From Ptychodera flava (Eukaryota; Hemichordata; Enteropneusta; Ptychoderidae), in assembly GCF_041260155.1 (NCBI RefSeq), contig NC_091931.1, positions 14,162,361-14,226,360 on the forward strand: 64,000 nucleotides of DNA, given 5' to 3'. Position 1 is the first letter of the stretch, and every line of letters begins with the position of its first letter. The position numbers and the translations under genes are program-made. Shown piece after piece: positions 32,960 to 48,500 of this stretch. Under the pieces are notes generated by a model. That model worked only from the letters and a program-made list of their open reading frames with translations. It ran no database searches and was not told the origin of the DNA.

Positions 32960-33484
32960 CAAATTTGAATCATTTTGCGACTTATTTGTTTCTAAAAACA
33001 AACGTCAAGCGGCCGGACTACGACTTAATTTACGGAAGTAATTGTAGCAGTATGCCGTATCTGCCGCTAATCAGAGCTCTGTCAGGCTACAAATGAAAGC
33101 ACATTGTAATATCAAGTGACAGTTTTAATTAGCTCTGAAAGTACGTAAATAAAAGCCTCAAAAGAAACATGCAAAACAATGGTCGCCGTCAGTGTCAGAT
33201 ATTACTTGCAGACGACACCGCCACACAGTGGCTCAAAAGCGCGCCCGAGGTGACCCGCGAGACGCAAGAATGCGGGACAACGGGTCTCGTTTTGGGGACA
33301 TTGTCGCAAGGGCGCGTCCTGGCGGCAACTGTGAAAAGTGTGAGTGTTTTGTCATTAGTTTTCACTTATTTATGAACATGAAATTGAATTTCTCTTGTGT
33401 TTTGCTCAAATCATATTCAAAACCACAAATGTAAAGAAATCCAACATAGGCACATGTCAATCGTCACAATTTTTATAAAGATAT
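32960..33484. other. Stretch without a recognised gene
   Basis: No gene was recognised. The sequence CTGTGAAAAGTGTGAGTGTT (about 33330) nearly repeats a block at about 32092 on the other side of the transposase remnant, possibly a flanking direct repeat. Confidence 0.4.
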
Positions 33485-36314
33485 TTTATTAGAAACATGT
33501 TACAACAGACAAAATAAAGTATTTACAGTTTTATGATTAAGAAAATGCCTGGAACAGTTATAAATCCATTCATAAAAATCTTGTACACTAGATATAACTG
33601 ATGCAGATGATACAATTTTTATAAGCCTCATGATTAAACTGTAGTAAGTTAGACGAGAGTGTTTGCTGCCTGTTTTTTTTGGTGGCAGCGGCAGATGGTA
33701 ATAAATGAAAGATTCTATAAATGAGTTGGGAGTTTGGATTCATTTTATTTTAAGCCATCATTTTCATTTTCAGTATATTCTTGTTGTCCCTTGCTTCTGC
33801 CAAAATCAAAGAAGGCCCCCATGAACTTGGAGAGTCCACACACTACAACTTGCAAAAATGCTCATTGACAAACAAATGCGTGAAAAACAGACCTCCCCCC
33901 CCCCCCCCCCCCCAATATCTGTTTGATCTTGATGTTTCAGAGAAGTGAGGGAAACACAAAATGCAACTCATTCTGATTTCGAACTTTTGGCATGAATAAT
34001 TGCAAACCACTCAATTAGCTATGACTTTTCAATGTTCTTTCCATCAATTTTTGTTTGTGACCTGTTTCTTATTCTACTCCCCACAATCGCGTCAAAATGC
34101 TCAGTCTTCAATACAACACAGCACACATGTACTACTATGTAAATTTACTAGTACATGTACGTAATATCACTGCAGTTTAAGTCAGGACTAGAATACAATT
34201 TGTCATCAGTATAATATTGCATTGTTGTACTCAATACACTGTGCTGGCAAATCTTATGACTTTGTACTTGAACACATTTTGGGGAGAAGAATAAGAAAGA
34301 ATAGTTTCATGAAACAAACAAAATCGAAATATATCTAAAGTTCCTGTTACTGCAACTTTAATAGTAGCCATTACTACACAAAAATACATCAAAAACTTCA
34401 AAATGTTTTCCAAGCAGTAAAACACACCAATACTTCAGTACTTTAGTACAGCCTGTCAGACATATCTGCTTCTATGTGAACTTGGAAAAAAATTAACTGT
34501 GACGCTACTTTTTTGAGTACTTTAATATCACATGCTCTATAAATATCATTAGTTTTTCAGTAATATTGTTAAGGGGAGGTGACTGGAAAAGTTTATCCAA
34601 AACTAGTATTTGGTGTTTGGAACACACACATACTCTTGGGTTAAATCTCTTCTGATACTGGCAGTGAGAAAGTGTAAAAAGAACAAGATAGTTTGAACAC
34701 AATTTCCATCCAGCCAACTCTGATTTAGGATGAGGGAGGCACGACCAAAACAATGAAAACTGGAAACGCTTTCACACCACATAAGTCAAACGCTTTCACA
34801 CCAGAGTCAAATGCTCTCACGCCACAAAGTCAAACGCTTTCACACCGCAAAGTCAGACCAAAGACGACACTGACAGTAAACAAGCATAAATCTTGCCATT
34901 TGCTGAAATAACTTGACGGTGCACATTGGTGAAAGTATTGTGCAGATCTGGACATCCCATTGAGTACAAGTGAGGATTAATTTGTCAGAAATCCTTGACA
35001 TGTCAAAGGTCAGACTGTGCATGACCTCTGTGATCTGGGGTCAATTCCTACTCAAGTATGAGAGAGGTACTCAGGATAATCAACAAAGTCTGTCAAAAGT
35101 TCTGTGGATTCTGTTTCCTTTTTCTCAAGTCTTTGACACAAGAAAGATCAAGCAGTTTTAAAAAATAAATAATTCAGGAACTTGATAAGAAATTATCTTA
35201 ATGAAATCACTGAAAAGGAAACAGTGAATGCTATTCTGTGATATTGCCAGCATGAATTAATTTCGAAAAGACTGTATGTGGACAAAAATGGTATGCATTT
35301 GATTGATCAGATACTGCCAATATTTGCAACAGCTACAATAAATATCAAAGAACTGACACAGGATCATACTAGAATGGTTGCCAGGAAAGATCAGTTTCTA
35401 CGAATCTTGTGTTGAATGCAGAAACTGGTAAATGCTCATTTCAACAAAAAACAAACAAACAAACAGATAGCATATTTTACAGAAAAAGTTAACTTTTCAT
35501 GGAAAATGCACACAATACTGCAATATATTAAAAAATTTGCACAAAATAGACATTTCTTGACAACAGCACCACAATGTCCTGACTGTATTTTCTAAACCAC
35601 AATGTGTTTCTGAGCTGTTGTTAATCATAATGCAGCACCGAATATTTCTGAAAAAAGTCCTAAAGTGGTTTGAGCTCACAAGCTCCAATCTGCGACCAGT
35701 GCAAAACTACAATATAGTACTTCCATTTTAATTTCAAACATGTGTAACATAAAGCATAGCACGCAGTCTTGTCGTACCTTTTCAACACAATAGTGTCTTC
35801 CACCCTACTATAGTTTTTCAATGCTTGGCTTGGACCACTGCATTGGGGAAATAGGGAGAGAGCATTTTCTCAGTTTGGCTGCCCACTTGCTGTAAAAACC
35901 TCTGGAGAAATCCAGACTAGACCATGGACACTTTTTTTGAGAGCTGTGGTATGGTCACACTTAGTTAGGGTTACACAGTCAGAAACTGGATACTACCACC
36001 AGCTGTGCAATCATACTGGATTTTGCTACCGCAGCAAGTACATGTGGTTAGGTCAAAGGTCAAATGGCTGTTGATTGAAACAGGCTGCAAATCACACAGA
36101 GGAGTGCGTATTGCAGGTTTCTTGAAATTTTGCGATTTTCTTCCATAGCAAAACAAATAAAAGCACGCCTAAAAGCATTTAAAAACTGTTAAATTACAAT
36201 AATTAAATTTCTTTAAAAAATTCAAAGATTTCATCTTTGCTTTGTAGAGCCTTTTTTAACTTATTATAAATAAAGAAGTGTTCAGTTGGGGAGGGGGGAT
36301 GAAATGTACATACG
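33485..36314 (-). other. Probable 3' UTR / downstream region of cyclin G
   Basis: This stretch follows the cyclin G stop codon on the minus strand and carries no recognised repeat element except a poly-C run (33894-33913). AATAAA on the minus strand at 33485-33490 (TTTATT on plus) is one candidate poly(A) signal. A shorter UTR is equally possible. Confidence 0.35.
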
Positions 36315-36561
36315 TCATGATGTTGTTTTGACGTTGATTTCTGGCACACAGCCATGGACCTTTTGAAATCTGCAGAGCACAGAGTCCTCATTCTTATAGG
36401 CAAATGTCAATGGTTTATCAAGGCAGATGGAATTGTCTCTGCCTGTATCCATGGCAACCTCCTCTGGCTGTGACCTGGTGGTGTCTTCATCCTTGACACC
36501 GTCGCAGTGGATGTAGTCACCGGCGTCCATGGAGGGCAGAAGTTGCATCTCTTCCATGGAA
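36315..36561 (-). CDS. CCNG: Cyclin G exon 7 (C-terminal extension)
   Basis: The acceptor is TGTTGCAG|TTCC. The exon encodes residues 314-395, rich in D, E, S and T (MEEMQLLPSMDAGDYIH near its start), and ends at TGA. Its sequence has no recognised fold and may be a degradation (PEST-like) tail. Confidence 0.8.
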
Positions 36562-39500
36562 CTGCAACAAAGCGAGATACATAACATTGAGTACATGTGG
36601 TCTTGGTAATAAAACTCTGCAATGATTTTCACGATGTCTTCCATCTGCTGTGGTGTTTCAGGACATTTTCAACGAGCAATTGGGATTAATTTATGGTGTG
36701 GGGCATTTATTACCGTACATGTTTGGATGTCTGCACACGACATCCAGGGATGTTGAGTTTCTACAGAATTCAAACTTTAACAACCGTTCTCACGAGATAC
36801 AGAGTCAATTACCTGGAAACCCTGCAAACTTGAGCAATCCGTGTAAGGTACAGCTCAAACTGATGGAAGCAACGAATTTGTCTAGTGATACTTATCAAGG
36901 TAATCGCGCTGGAATATCACCTCATTTCCAGTTGTTTCAAATGGATTTGAACTTGGATGTATGAACTTATAATCACAGAGGGTAAAAATGAAATGTACAT
37001 GGGCTGTCACGGAATTACAAACATGCACCCCTCGAGCCTTTTCTTCACATATGGATTCAACCTCAACCATAGAAATGCCAGGGGGTTTCACCAAAATGTG
37101 GGGGATGAAATTTATTTCAGACTTATATTTATGGCTTTGGAGTGCCGAAGGCAGTTTTATCATAACATCAAATGAAAACTAAGATTTTTTTGTGGGAACA
37201 TTAAGGAGGCAGCAGTTTTCTTTATCAGCTTTAGCTCAACCAGGTTGACTTGATAAAACTTTTATGGAAGTCACATCATATAGTAAAAGTCAATGTCTCA
37301 GGAAAGAACGAAGTGCAGAAACCAGGGGTTGTTGAAGACAGCTGCTTTCCTGATATATTTCCCAGGCCAAGGGGCAACCTCAAGTGGGAAATGGTGACTC
37401 TACAGATACTGATGTTTTCTATGAAAACCATTTAAGGTGGTCGGAAAGGCTATTTTTGCACCAATTCTTTTCTCAGAGTTAATGTCAAGTTTCAAGTGTT
37501 AGAATCAAGATATTAGTTCAAATTTTCAGGATATCTCCCTTAGTTAATATTTTCTCCAAAGAATATAAAAATTGTATATTTGCAGCCATGATTTTGAAAG
37601 ATGACACCAGTAAATATTAAAATTTAATTTTTCATATTTTTTTTTACATATTTGAGTTTAATAATAGTTGGATAGTATTAATATTACCAAATTAGTTATA
37701 AATATGTTGACACTATTTATTATAAGATTTGTACGGCAGGATTTGTAAATAAAATTTGTTTTCATGATTTTACATGGGTTTATATATCAAAAAATTATTA
37801 AAAATTCTTTACAATTTCAAAATGTGATTTTTCAAAAAGTACTTCAAATACAGAAAAATTGTGCCATACAAATCTTATCTGTAACCTTGTTAATAGGCTG
37901 TAAAAATTCCATGTCCATATCTTATTTCAAAGTTGGATTAAATTGGTATACAATTATGTAGGAAAACTGTTATTCTGTCAAAAATGTTGAAAACAAGCTA
38001 TATTTGCACCCCTCTTTTGAAGTCACAGTGCAGTCTTTTTGGGTAATCTCACTTTTGACACCTCTTTGACACTCAAAGAATCTAAAAATGCATTCACAAT
38101 AGCAGTCACTCACTCTGAATGCCAGCACCGCCTTGTCAAACTTTCCTGAAAAACAGCAAATAATGACTTTCCCTTTTCAAACATTTTATTAAAAGCTAGG
38201 GGACCTCTACCATAGTTAATACACTAAGGACTCCCCAACTTCTTCTTATTTGGTCAGTTTTTCAGAAGTTTTAACAGGCTATAACTCTACAATGCCTTTG
38301 TGCCCAAATGTCTTGTTTTTTTTTTCCACTGAGAATGTTGACTACTTTTATATTTTAATAGTTTTGTTGAAATTTATAACTGACGCTCTAGCCTTTCCAA
38401 CCATTTAAGAGAGTCTGACCGGTACTTAATGTGAAAAGTGAACAAACACATGCATCTCACACGCACACACTACAATATTTTGTTTTTGGAATCTCCTGAA
38501 TGTGAGAGTCAAACATCGGTACTTCAAGGGTGTTTTTTTATTTCCAAGTACAGTTACTACAAACAGGTCAAGAAGATATCCCGTAGATTTATCGCCCACT
38601 TTTAAATACCTACAGCTTTCGAAATGCGATATGGCAAAACAAATTTCTTTTATCCCGGAGAGGGGCTGAGCCACTTAACCTCCGTACCCTGAAATTCCCT
38701 TTGCGGAAGCCCAACTATTCCATTGAAAGCGAAGGGGTTGTATGGATGTACAGCAGCGAACATTGTTATGCAAGAAAGTGTGTTGAACTGCAAATCTCAT
38801 GGTGAACCTTTAAGCCATTAGAAGTAAACAATATGTTTTAACACTGAAAATGGAGTGTTCGCCAATCCAGAGGATGTAGTGGACAAAATTGTGATTAACT
38901 TTGGCAGTTACTGGAGAAATAATACTACCACTGAACAGAGTTTTCTTCCTAAACCCGAGATTTCAAATGTAATCATTACATGGATGCAAATGTGTAGCAA
39001 CTGTGTACTGAAAGGAGAATGTTGAAACTGGTATATCATTTCAAAGTTATGTTAGGGCGCCCAGGCCAACGTTCGCTGTGTGGTAGTTTTCACAACAACT
39101 TTAATTTCAAATGAGCTGAACTAGGGCAAAGGATTGATGAATTTCCACGGACTTCCGGTCTTTTTTGGCAACTTTTCCTGACATGATGCGCTATTCTGGC
39201 ATCCTTCCCATTTGTTTTCTGGGAGGCAGCATCGGCTGAGAAGAAACTAGGGCAAAGTCATCTCTTAATGTTACATCTGATTTGAATCTGATGATGATCA
39301 ACTTGGTGATGTACCTCGCTTTTGGCACCTACATTGTTATTGACATAAAAGTTGTCATATTTCGCCACAGATAAACATTCTTTTGTACAGAGATCAACGC
39401 CTCTTCCACTCTTTTTGTTATCCCAGGACAATACAGCTTATAATCAACAGACAAACTTTAGCAAACCTATCCCCCCAAAAAATCAAACTATCTCCTATAA

Positions 39501-42500
39501 CTGATCTGTACAATAGCAATCAACAGTTTAAACTATAGATATTTTACTTTAAATATTAACATTAACAAGATGTTGATAGCTTGTATGAACTTGAACTTCT
39601 CATATTCAACAAAATTACGCCAAAATTTAATTCGGTCAAAAAAAGAGTAAATTAATTCTTGAAATTTGTTTGCAATGAAACATTCTATGTGACAGAAGAA
39701 TGAACAACATTATACCTGTTGCAGGAGTCTTCATCTCCAGAGGGCGCTCTATATATCTGATTTTCATGGATTGTTGGTAAGCCTGTGATGCACTGGGCAC
39801 TGAACTGCAGCTGCTTGGCCGTGCGAGCAGAGATTATCCACCTGAGTTTGCTCCTCGGCATCTTGCTCTTTGGTGATGAGTAGAGTTCAAGAAACTCGCA
39901 AACTAGCGTCCTGCACTGCAGCAGCTCACAGTCTGTGATCTGTTGAAGAAAGAGCACTTTTATCATTAAAGCTCCAGTGGCTGTAACTTTTGGTAATTTA
40001 TCACTATTGTCTTTTTTTTAATGTCAAATACACTTTCTTGTTCTGCTCCCAAAAGTACCGGTATGTTGAAATACACAGAATGCAGATTGTCAACACAGCC
40101 TCTGAGCATTTTATGGCATTTCAAACAGTTTACAGTAGCATGTATGATAGCACTAAATGCATCAGGATAAGAGCACTCAGTTTCAGCATTGGACAAAATT
40201 ATCGGAAAAAATGAATACATTTACTGTTAATGAAAACATACTGACACAAAATGTCTAATGGTGACAGCATAAAATCATTGGGGTCTGGATAAAAACCACT
40301 TGAATTTCTAGCAGAATTTCCACAAAAATCATTTGCATGAATCTGAGAGGGTTGGTTGATGTGTGTACTTGATACAATAAAACACCAAATTGTACTGGCT
40401 CCTCTGCAAACATTTTGATTTGCGATGTTATTTACCTCTGTGAGCAGTTGGAGCGACAGGGTGGCCCTCATCCAACTGACCGAGCTGTTGTACTCTGTGG
40501 TGTACGCCGCTATCTCACAACTCAACAAGGACAGCGCCAACGTGGAAGCCTGCCAAGTCGGAAAAAACACCCAAAGCAGTTAATCAGCGCCAGCGAAAGC
40601 TAACATTCCAATATCAAATCTCTCAGTGTCTCCGTTCTGTTTCCTGTTTTTGAGAGGACACCTAATGACTGATTCTGACCTGGACTTGACCCTTAGAACT
40701 TTGACCTCAGGACTGATTCACTACATGTATGACAGACTAAAGTCCTAAAGGGCCAAATGCATAAATTTCATTTAAAACTCCAGTAAACAAAGTCAACTTT
40801 ATTGGGAAAAGGTGACTGACCCCTGCCAGAGTTTATGCTGTGGTTTTAACCCAGTCAGGACAGAAAGCTTTGAATTCAATCATTCTGAAGATTTCTCAAA
40901 TGATAACCTTTATTGTAAAAGCCAAGTTTTTCACATGGACCCTGCTAGGCCATGCAATATGATCATATACAGATTACTAACATTCATCTCCATATCACAA
41001 CTTTTCCAGTTATCCTTCAAGAGATAGAGAGACACAGGTGGAAACGGGACTTCCTATGTTTCCTCAGTGAGTGCTATTACTGGATCCTGTTGTTCATGAT
41101 TTTGGGAAAACGTGTTAACACACATTGCCTGAACAACTTAAAAGTTTTCAAAATCAACAAATGATATGACAGTGAATATTAATGCTATTGCATGACATAC
41201 TTTTCATCTGCTAGCAACATTTCAAATATATGTTTACCACTAGGGAGAAATCTGCCTGTTGAACCTTTAATTTTGCTCCGTTTTTGTGAGCTATAGAGGA
41301 AGAGCTATAAATTTATAGAATCACTTATAGGATATGCAAATATTCATGTAACTGATACTTGAATGAGCTTGAGAGAACATTACTGACATGTCAGATCATG
41401 ACCTGACTAGACCTCAATTTACAAAAGTATTCTTGAAAGTAAACAGAGAGGGCGCTGTTGTACATCAGGCCAACATGCAATCTGGTACATTGCGATGGAG
41501 TACTAATAGCACTACAGATGCTACACATTTTCAATATGGTATAATTCATCCAAGAATTTTCATGTTTTATGCAATCTAGATCTGTTGGTAAATCAATGTC
41601 AAAGCTGACTAACACTATTTCAGTAAACAAAAGATCTATGTCTTTTTTATGTACCTTGAAAATGGTGAAAGCCTTGTGGCAGACGCAAGCTTCCAGCTTC
41701 CAAGTCAGTGACTGGAATCTGAGATCTCCATCTTTGATAGGTAAGTAGCCGTGTGCCAGGGCCAATGTGTAGAACATATGCAGGAATGTCAAAGGTGTCG
41801 GAGCATCCAGGTTCCAGTTCAGTTTTTCCAGGATGATGCGCTGCATTCTGTGGAGGTCACTGACTGTGCATCCAGCCTGGCTGATACGGATAAGGTCAGA
41901 GGTGGGCACTACGTCCTGCAAATGGTCAGGAAAGGTTGCATTGATGAATATGGAGATGAAAGGGGCATTATCTGTAACTTTTGGTTATATCTTCATTATT
42001 TCTGTTCTATAACTTGTAGATTTTCTTATTTTCTCATTTAAATGCAAAGTAACCCCCCCCCCCGTTAACATAACATGTTGTGTACAGAAATGCGACGTTG
42101 TTGTTGATAAATGAACACTAGCTTCAACTACTGTGTTATTCAGTTGTCAACAATAACATTTGACACTTACATGTAGAACAAGCTATGTTGAATAAATTTA
42201 ACATCAAGTCATTTCGATATAATTTGAATTTTTGCAAACAAAACAGAAACATTTTACGATGAATATAAAAGTAATAGCTCAATAAAACTTAATAATGACA
42301 CAGGATTGCGTTTCACGTCCCAAACCAGAAATTCCTTGTTCAAATTCGGGTCAAGGTCAGGGAATATGGGTCATCTCTGACTGTGCAACTAATTATTCCA
42401 AGTCACTGGAGCGCCGCTGAAAACTACGCTGTGTGTACACAGACATGAACACAAGAAACCTAAGGGCACACTTTTTGATGGCTACATAGTGTTTACATTA

Positions 42501-45500
42501 CCTGCTCCCTGACAGTGCTTTTCATCGCTATGTGGTAACAGCTTACGCTGACACAGGCCATATGGTGAGGTCTTGCCTAGAAGCAGATGACATTGAAAAA
42601 TATCTTAAATACCTTCACTGTTCTCAGACCCATCAAAAGTCCTCCATGTTTATTCATTGTGTAAATACAGTGTACTGTACAAAAGCTCATGTGATAATTG
42701 CTATTTCTATCCCAGTGCAAGAAGCAAGGTAGATTAGTATTCATTATGCAAATCATATTAATGAGCATTGTATTTCTATTAAAATTTTATGCAAATGATT
42801 GTTTGTCAATGTGGATGTTGGCATATCTTGCATTTGGCACTGTAGTATTTCTTCCATAGTTTATAAAAATATTCTATGTAAGAATGTTTACATCTATGTA
42901 CAGCATCTCGAGGAATTTTGGAAATTTACTACTGTTTTCAGACTTGGATTTTAGAAAGCATTCTACAAAAATATTGCTCCTCTCTCACACAAAGTCTCCT
43001 TGATCTGTACCAAAGGACTATTTTTTCTATTCAAAATGTTTATGCCGTATTCCATATTTGTTTACAATTGAAATTTGTATAATTTTTATCAGACATTGTT
43101 TTACCACAGAATGTTCTCAACATACTAAAACTTGTGGAATTCCAAAATTAGATCACTGTTTAAAAAACAGGGGTAAGACTATACTGTACACATAAAAAGA
43201 ACTGCAATATTTGAATACAAGTAATGACCAATTTGAGAAGCACAAGTGTTAATTTGCTTCATTATACATTCCAAATGTGACTACTTCACTTACGGTGTAC
43301 CATGTTTCCTTCCTTTTGTTTCATGAATTAGTATAGCTTGGTAAATATGTTTCAAATTTTGATAAAAGAATGTTATCTGCTGCTTTAAAATATAATGTGC
43401 ACTTGTCGGAGTGTACTCTGTGCATGCAATGTGAAAGACTAGGTATCCAATCCTGCATTCCAAACATATGAAACTAATCAAGTTCATAAATTTATGTCTA
43501 CAAATCTACAAAGGAGAATTGCTTGACTCCATGATGAAGCAATGTATACCATACAGGGCTGAGTGTGTATGAAATCGTACTGAATCATGGGTAATGCCAA
43601 AGTATCATGGGTCATTCTTGACGAAATCAGCAGCTCAGTTCATGTAAAGTGGGTGACTTGTGGAGATCTGCATTGCATATCAGACGGAAGATTACAACAA
43701 GGCCCAAAGTGTTTTGTGATAAAATCGATAGAGCTTTCAAGGCCTTCTGAGGCCATTTGAATCATAAAGCTGACCATTGTCCAGAGATGCAAATGAGGCA
43801 AAAATGAATAAATGGCAATATCATATCAATCATATTTTAAGGCCAAATTCACACTGTAACAATCAACGTTTTCATTCTTTTAATACATTCGCCGAGAAGA
43901 GTTTCTCCGAAAAACTGCCATATGCCAAGTTTTTTTGCACAATACAGAATTGTCCTTGGTGTGCTGATTAGAACCCTGGGAATTATGCAAATTGGCTCCA
44001 TCAGTTTAAACATTTTTACTGCAATCAACGATAAATTGCGACATAAATATATTTTGAAAAATATGACCTCTAATTGAGTTATTTAAATGACGAGCATCTG
44101 CAAGATTTGGCTTCCATTCCAATACACCAATTCGCATTTCACTCCAGCTAGCAAAACTTTTAACCAACTGGAGCTATTGATATTGACAAAATGTACAAAT
44201 TTACCATAAGTGAAATGTTGCAAGTTTATTCTGTAAAGCCTAATTTTACAAGATAATGGTTCTGGAATGATCATTATCTGTGATTCAATATGGAATTGAG
44301 ACATAAGAAAATGATTTTCGTCTATGACAGATGACGTGAAGAATTGAAATTTACAATGCAGGTCAGGCAGTCAAAGGTGACTTAACTGCCAAAGGGGAAA
44401 AGCATATGAAACAAATATTCTGTTTGTAAAAAATGAGTAAATTTCACTCAGTCAGAAATGTACCACGAAATGAAATTGACACTGGGTTATCGTTATGGCA
44501 ACTGAAACCAGCAATGTTGGATTACCTTGACAACGGAGAGAAATCGATCCATGATACTGACAGCTAGCATGAATGTTTCTGATGGGTGCCTGTAGAAACG
44601 ATTCAACACTTGCAAGTTGCACGCACTGTTGCTTCGCATCTCCGGGGTAACAATGTTATTTTTTTCCTGGAATGGAAAAAAGAAACCATGGCATTAGGAT
44701 TGCTTGAGATGTTCAAAGTGTTCTACTTTATAAACAGTGGCAGACGATGACAGTAGTCTGATGAAGCAGTTTGAAAAAAGAAATCTTTTAGGTTGGGCCA
44801 TGGTGAATACTCATCTGAAGAACTTCACTAACCCTACATTCCTTCCAAATTTCCGAAAACCTGGTTGTTTTCCGGGGCATAATTGGAAAAACATGGTGAC
44901 AGCATTTAACAAAGGATGTGTGCCATAACTTCTAATGTTGCTTCAACAATGTTTAGAGTCATACCTATATGCTTTTTCCTTCATGAGAAAAATAATTAGA
45001 TAAAAAAATAACTCAATAGTTACTGTTGCGGAATACATGTCAGAGCAATTTGCGAATTTGTCATAGCATGAAAACACTTCATTCAATGACATCATTTTCA
45101 CTTCAGTACAGCTACATATCGTAAATCATCACACACCATTGAAATAGTCATGGAAAATAGTGTGAGGGCAGACGGCTCTGAGGGCCAAAGTCTTAAAATA
45201 AATCATCTCTACAAAACAAATCTCTTCTCTAAACAAAAGAAATAACAGCGTGAACATATAAAGACTTAGTCCCCTGCGGGTGATGAATTTTGAAAGTTGT
45301 ATCACAAAAAAGTCATCTAATTTATTGTTGAATCGACAAGGTTATTTGTAATAAACCCTGAAAGCTTTTATTGTTAATTTTATTACTCAATCGTCCTTTC
45401 CCTAAAGTCTATTTGAAGAAGTGACAGTGTTGCATGTCAGCAAAAAAACGGGGAAAAATATTTTCTTGTTGACAGTTCCACTTAGATTTGAAAAGCTGGA

Positions 45501-48500
45501 TAGTATCTGTAGAGGCTTAAAGTCAGTATGTGTTAATTTACCAGGGATTTTTTTTTTGAGGGGGGGGGGGGAATTTTTATGAAGTACCATGATACATTAA
45601 AGAGTAGTAATGATCACAATTTTATTTGTACATATTTTATTCATTACAATCTTTCTAGGGTTTATGCTGAAATAAATGTAATGACATCATTAAAATAATT
45701 TCATTCCTTTGTGCGGTGTATTTGATATAAATTATAAAAGCTATTTGAGATGTGACAGTTTCATTACTGCTATTTCATTGAATAATCATGATATTGTGTG
45801 GCTGGTGGGAATAATTACATTCATTATTAAAAACGTGAATTCAGAGTTCCTCATAATTTCAATTGCAAACTTTTCTTTCTCTGTGTGACCTTTCTCTCAA
45901 CAAAGAAAAGTGACAAGGTGATGAGAAAGAAAAACCTTAGTTTATACCTTGTAAGGTAAGTCAATTTTGCTACTTTTTTTATGCAGAGCTAAAAGCAGAA
46001 TAATGCATATTATTTAATTATGCAGTCAGTTGGTGCAACATATTTTCACACAATCAGGAGTCCTTCAGGCAAGTTCAGAGGAGAGAAAAATACCCATTTT
46101 GTTTTCATGAGTCTATGTTCAGAGACAGTGTGCCCTGCGACTTACTATACTTTTTGAACTCTCTGCGTAAAATGGGCAGTTAATCTCATGTACAGTAGTA
46201 CATGTAGGGAATTTGCATCAGTGTGTGGTGTGTCATTTTAACCTATCAGCAGAGGGCAGGCTGTGTGGACGCCCAGCCTCCACGTAATTATGCCTATGAA
46301 GGCATATCATGAGTTATATATAAGTGATAAGTGATACTATTGTATGTTTTGCCTTTCATGTCTTCATGGATGTGTGCAATTTTTAATGTATATATTGTAA
46401 ATTTTAATGATTTCTCGACACTGTGTGAGAAGAGCCATTGGCTCAACAGTTTATCGAGGTTAAATAAAGTCTAAATATGAAAAAAATGTGATACAACTTT
46501 TCCAGAGGTGTAATTGATGGAATTGCCAGTCCGATAGTTCATTGTAGCCAGTAACAACAACAATGGTTAAAAAAAATCAATACAAATCAGTACACTTCAT
46601 GAAAAATTCATAACTGCAGTTATCAAAAGACTGAATTAGTCAATGAGTGACCAGACGATAGTTAATCAATCAATACTGATAATAATGTATTTCAAGTTAA
46701 TATTTAAAACAAAAGTAACATTTTGAGGACAGTTCCCAGGTTCTGCCTCCATGACTGAACAAAGCCTTTTTGAAGGATATCTGGAACAATGGATGTAGCA
46801 CTAACAATCACAATGGATAATTTAATGGTCTTCTGGCCATGTGTCAAAATAATTATGGAGGTCTGATTTGATGGGGACAGATAGGTGGTGATACCGCCGT
46901 ATAGGATCGTACAATGTTTTTTCCCCAAAATACGAATCAGTCACTCAACTTAATGTATTAACAGCAAAAAGTGATGGCAGACATGCCAGCGTTGTCAGCT
47001 CAAGTGGTCCCACATCTATATTGATTATGAACTAGCCGGATGCACAACTCTAACATGCAGAAACTTGTGAAAAATGTGTGGGAGAAACTTTCTGAAGATT
47101 GCATTTACTCCAGGAACATGCAAATCCACAACCCGTAGTGTTCACCTCACACTAGAATAAAGACAGCATAGGATTGTATTATGGAATTTCAGACAAAACA
47201 TTTCAAATAGAAAGTAACATCAACGCGTTAACGTTGTTGAAACTGACTTTATTTCACACGATCACTTGCACCAAGTCTTAACTGCTGTCTTTACTAAAAA
47301 GAAGGTAAAAAGGTCTAATTTGACTATCAAAGAAAGGTCAAGTGTCATTGGATCTGGAAAATGAAGTTTAGATGAGCTTTTGGTACAGTTACCACAGAAA
47401 ATTACGGCTGTTGATATTTCATCAGTACAATTCATTTTTGATTTTCTATCTGAGATTTTATTTGTTAATGTTCATTAGTAATTTGTACAGGCTGTTTGCA
47501 CCTATTGATGTCAATGATGATTTTTACAGGAAGACATTAGTGTGGTCATTTAACAGAGTCAAAGTTCAAAATGAGAGTAACTTAAGAATGATCAATACTT
47601 TCAAAATTATCTTCAGCCTCCAGACCTCTTCAGCCTCCAGACCAAAGACCAATTTCAAATTGATACAGATAGTAAATAGTATTTTCCCTGATAAATGATG
47701 ACGACTTTCACCCTGCCACCAATCTATGAATTTGACCTGTTTGTGACAGTGACATGATGTTGAACCAAAACTTTTTATGGTTGAGAGGGGTACATAGACC
47801 CCACACCAAGTCAAGATCACTTGCAGCCTGTGTGACAGCCTTTACACCAACAAGTAACCACTTTTGAACGATCAAGTTTATTAATACTGGCCCAATGTGA
47901 TCTCAAGGCTTTCATTTCATTTGATACACATCAGAAACATCAATGTACAAAAAAATCTGTTGAGTTGTTCACAAAGAATGATGGTGGACAACACTGGCAC
48001 TTATGGGCTGGGTAGTCTGCTTGATCTATTGATCATATCTCAATATATTGATGTAGTTGCAGTAGAGGGCAGAGAAATGAATATGCTATCAATAGATTGA
48101 GCAGACGATCGACTGATCGATCAAGCAGACTACCCAGCCCACAAGTGCCTGTGTGGACAAACTATTGGGTTAGTTAGAAATAAATGCTGTAAAATCATTA
48201 ATTTTCACCATGATATCTAAAACATTTCCTTGGGGATTTAAAATCACTTATTTGTTAGCAAAAAACCCCACATTTATTGTAATGTATCATGCTCAGGGAG
48301 ATACAATTCAATTGAAATAGCCAAATCAAAGCAAGCACTTTTACGGTTATATCATGGAGGTAGTAGCAAAGACTGCACCAGTGCTATATCCATGAATATA
48401 CACACATACCTGCAGATTAAAATACAGAAGAAGCATAGGGGTTCACTCCCTCCCACTGATTCTATATTCATCTAAAATGCAAATTCCAACATATGTATCA

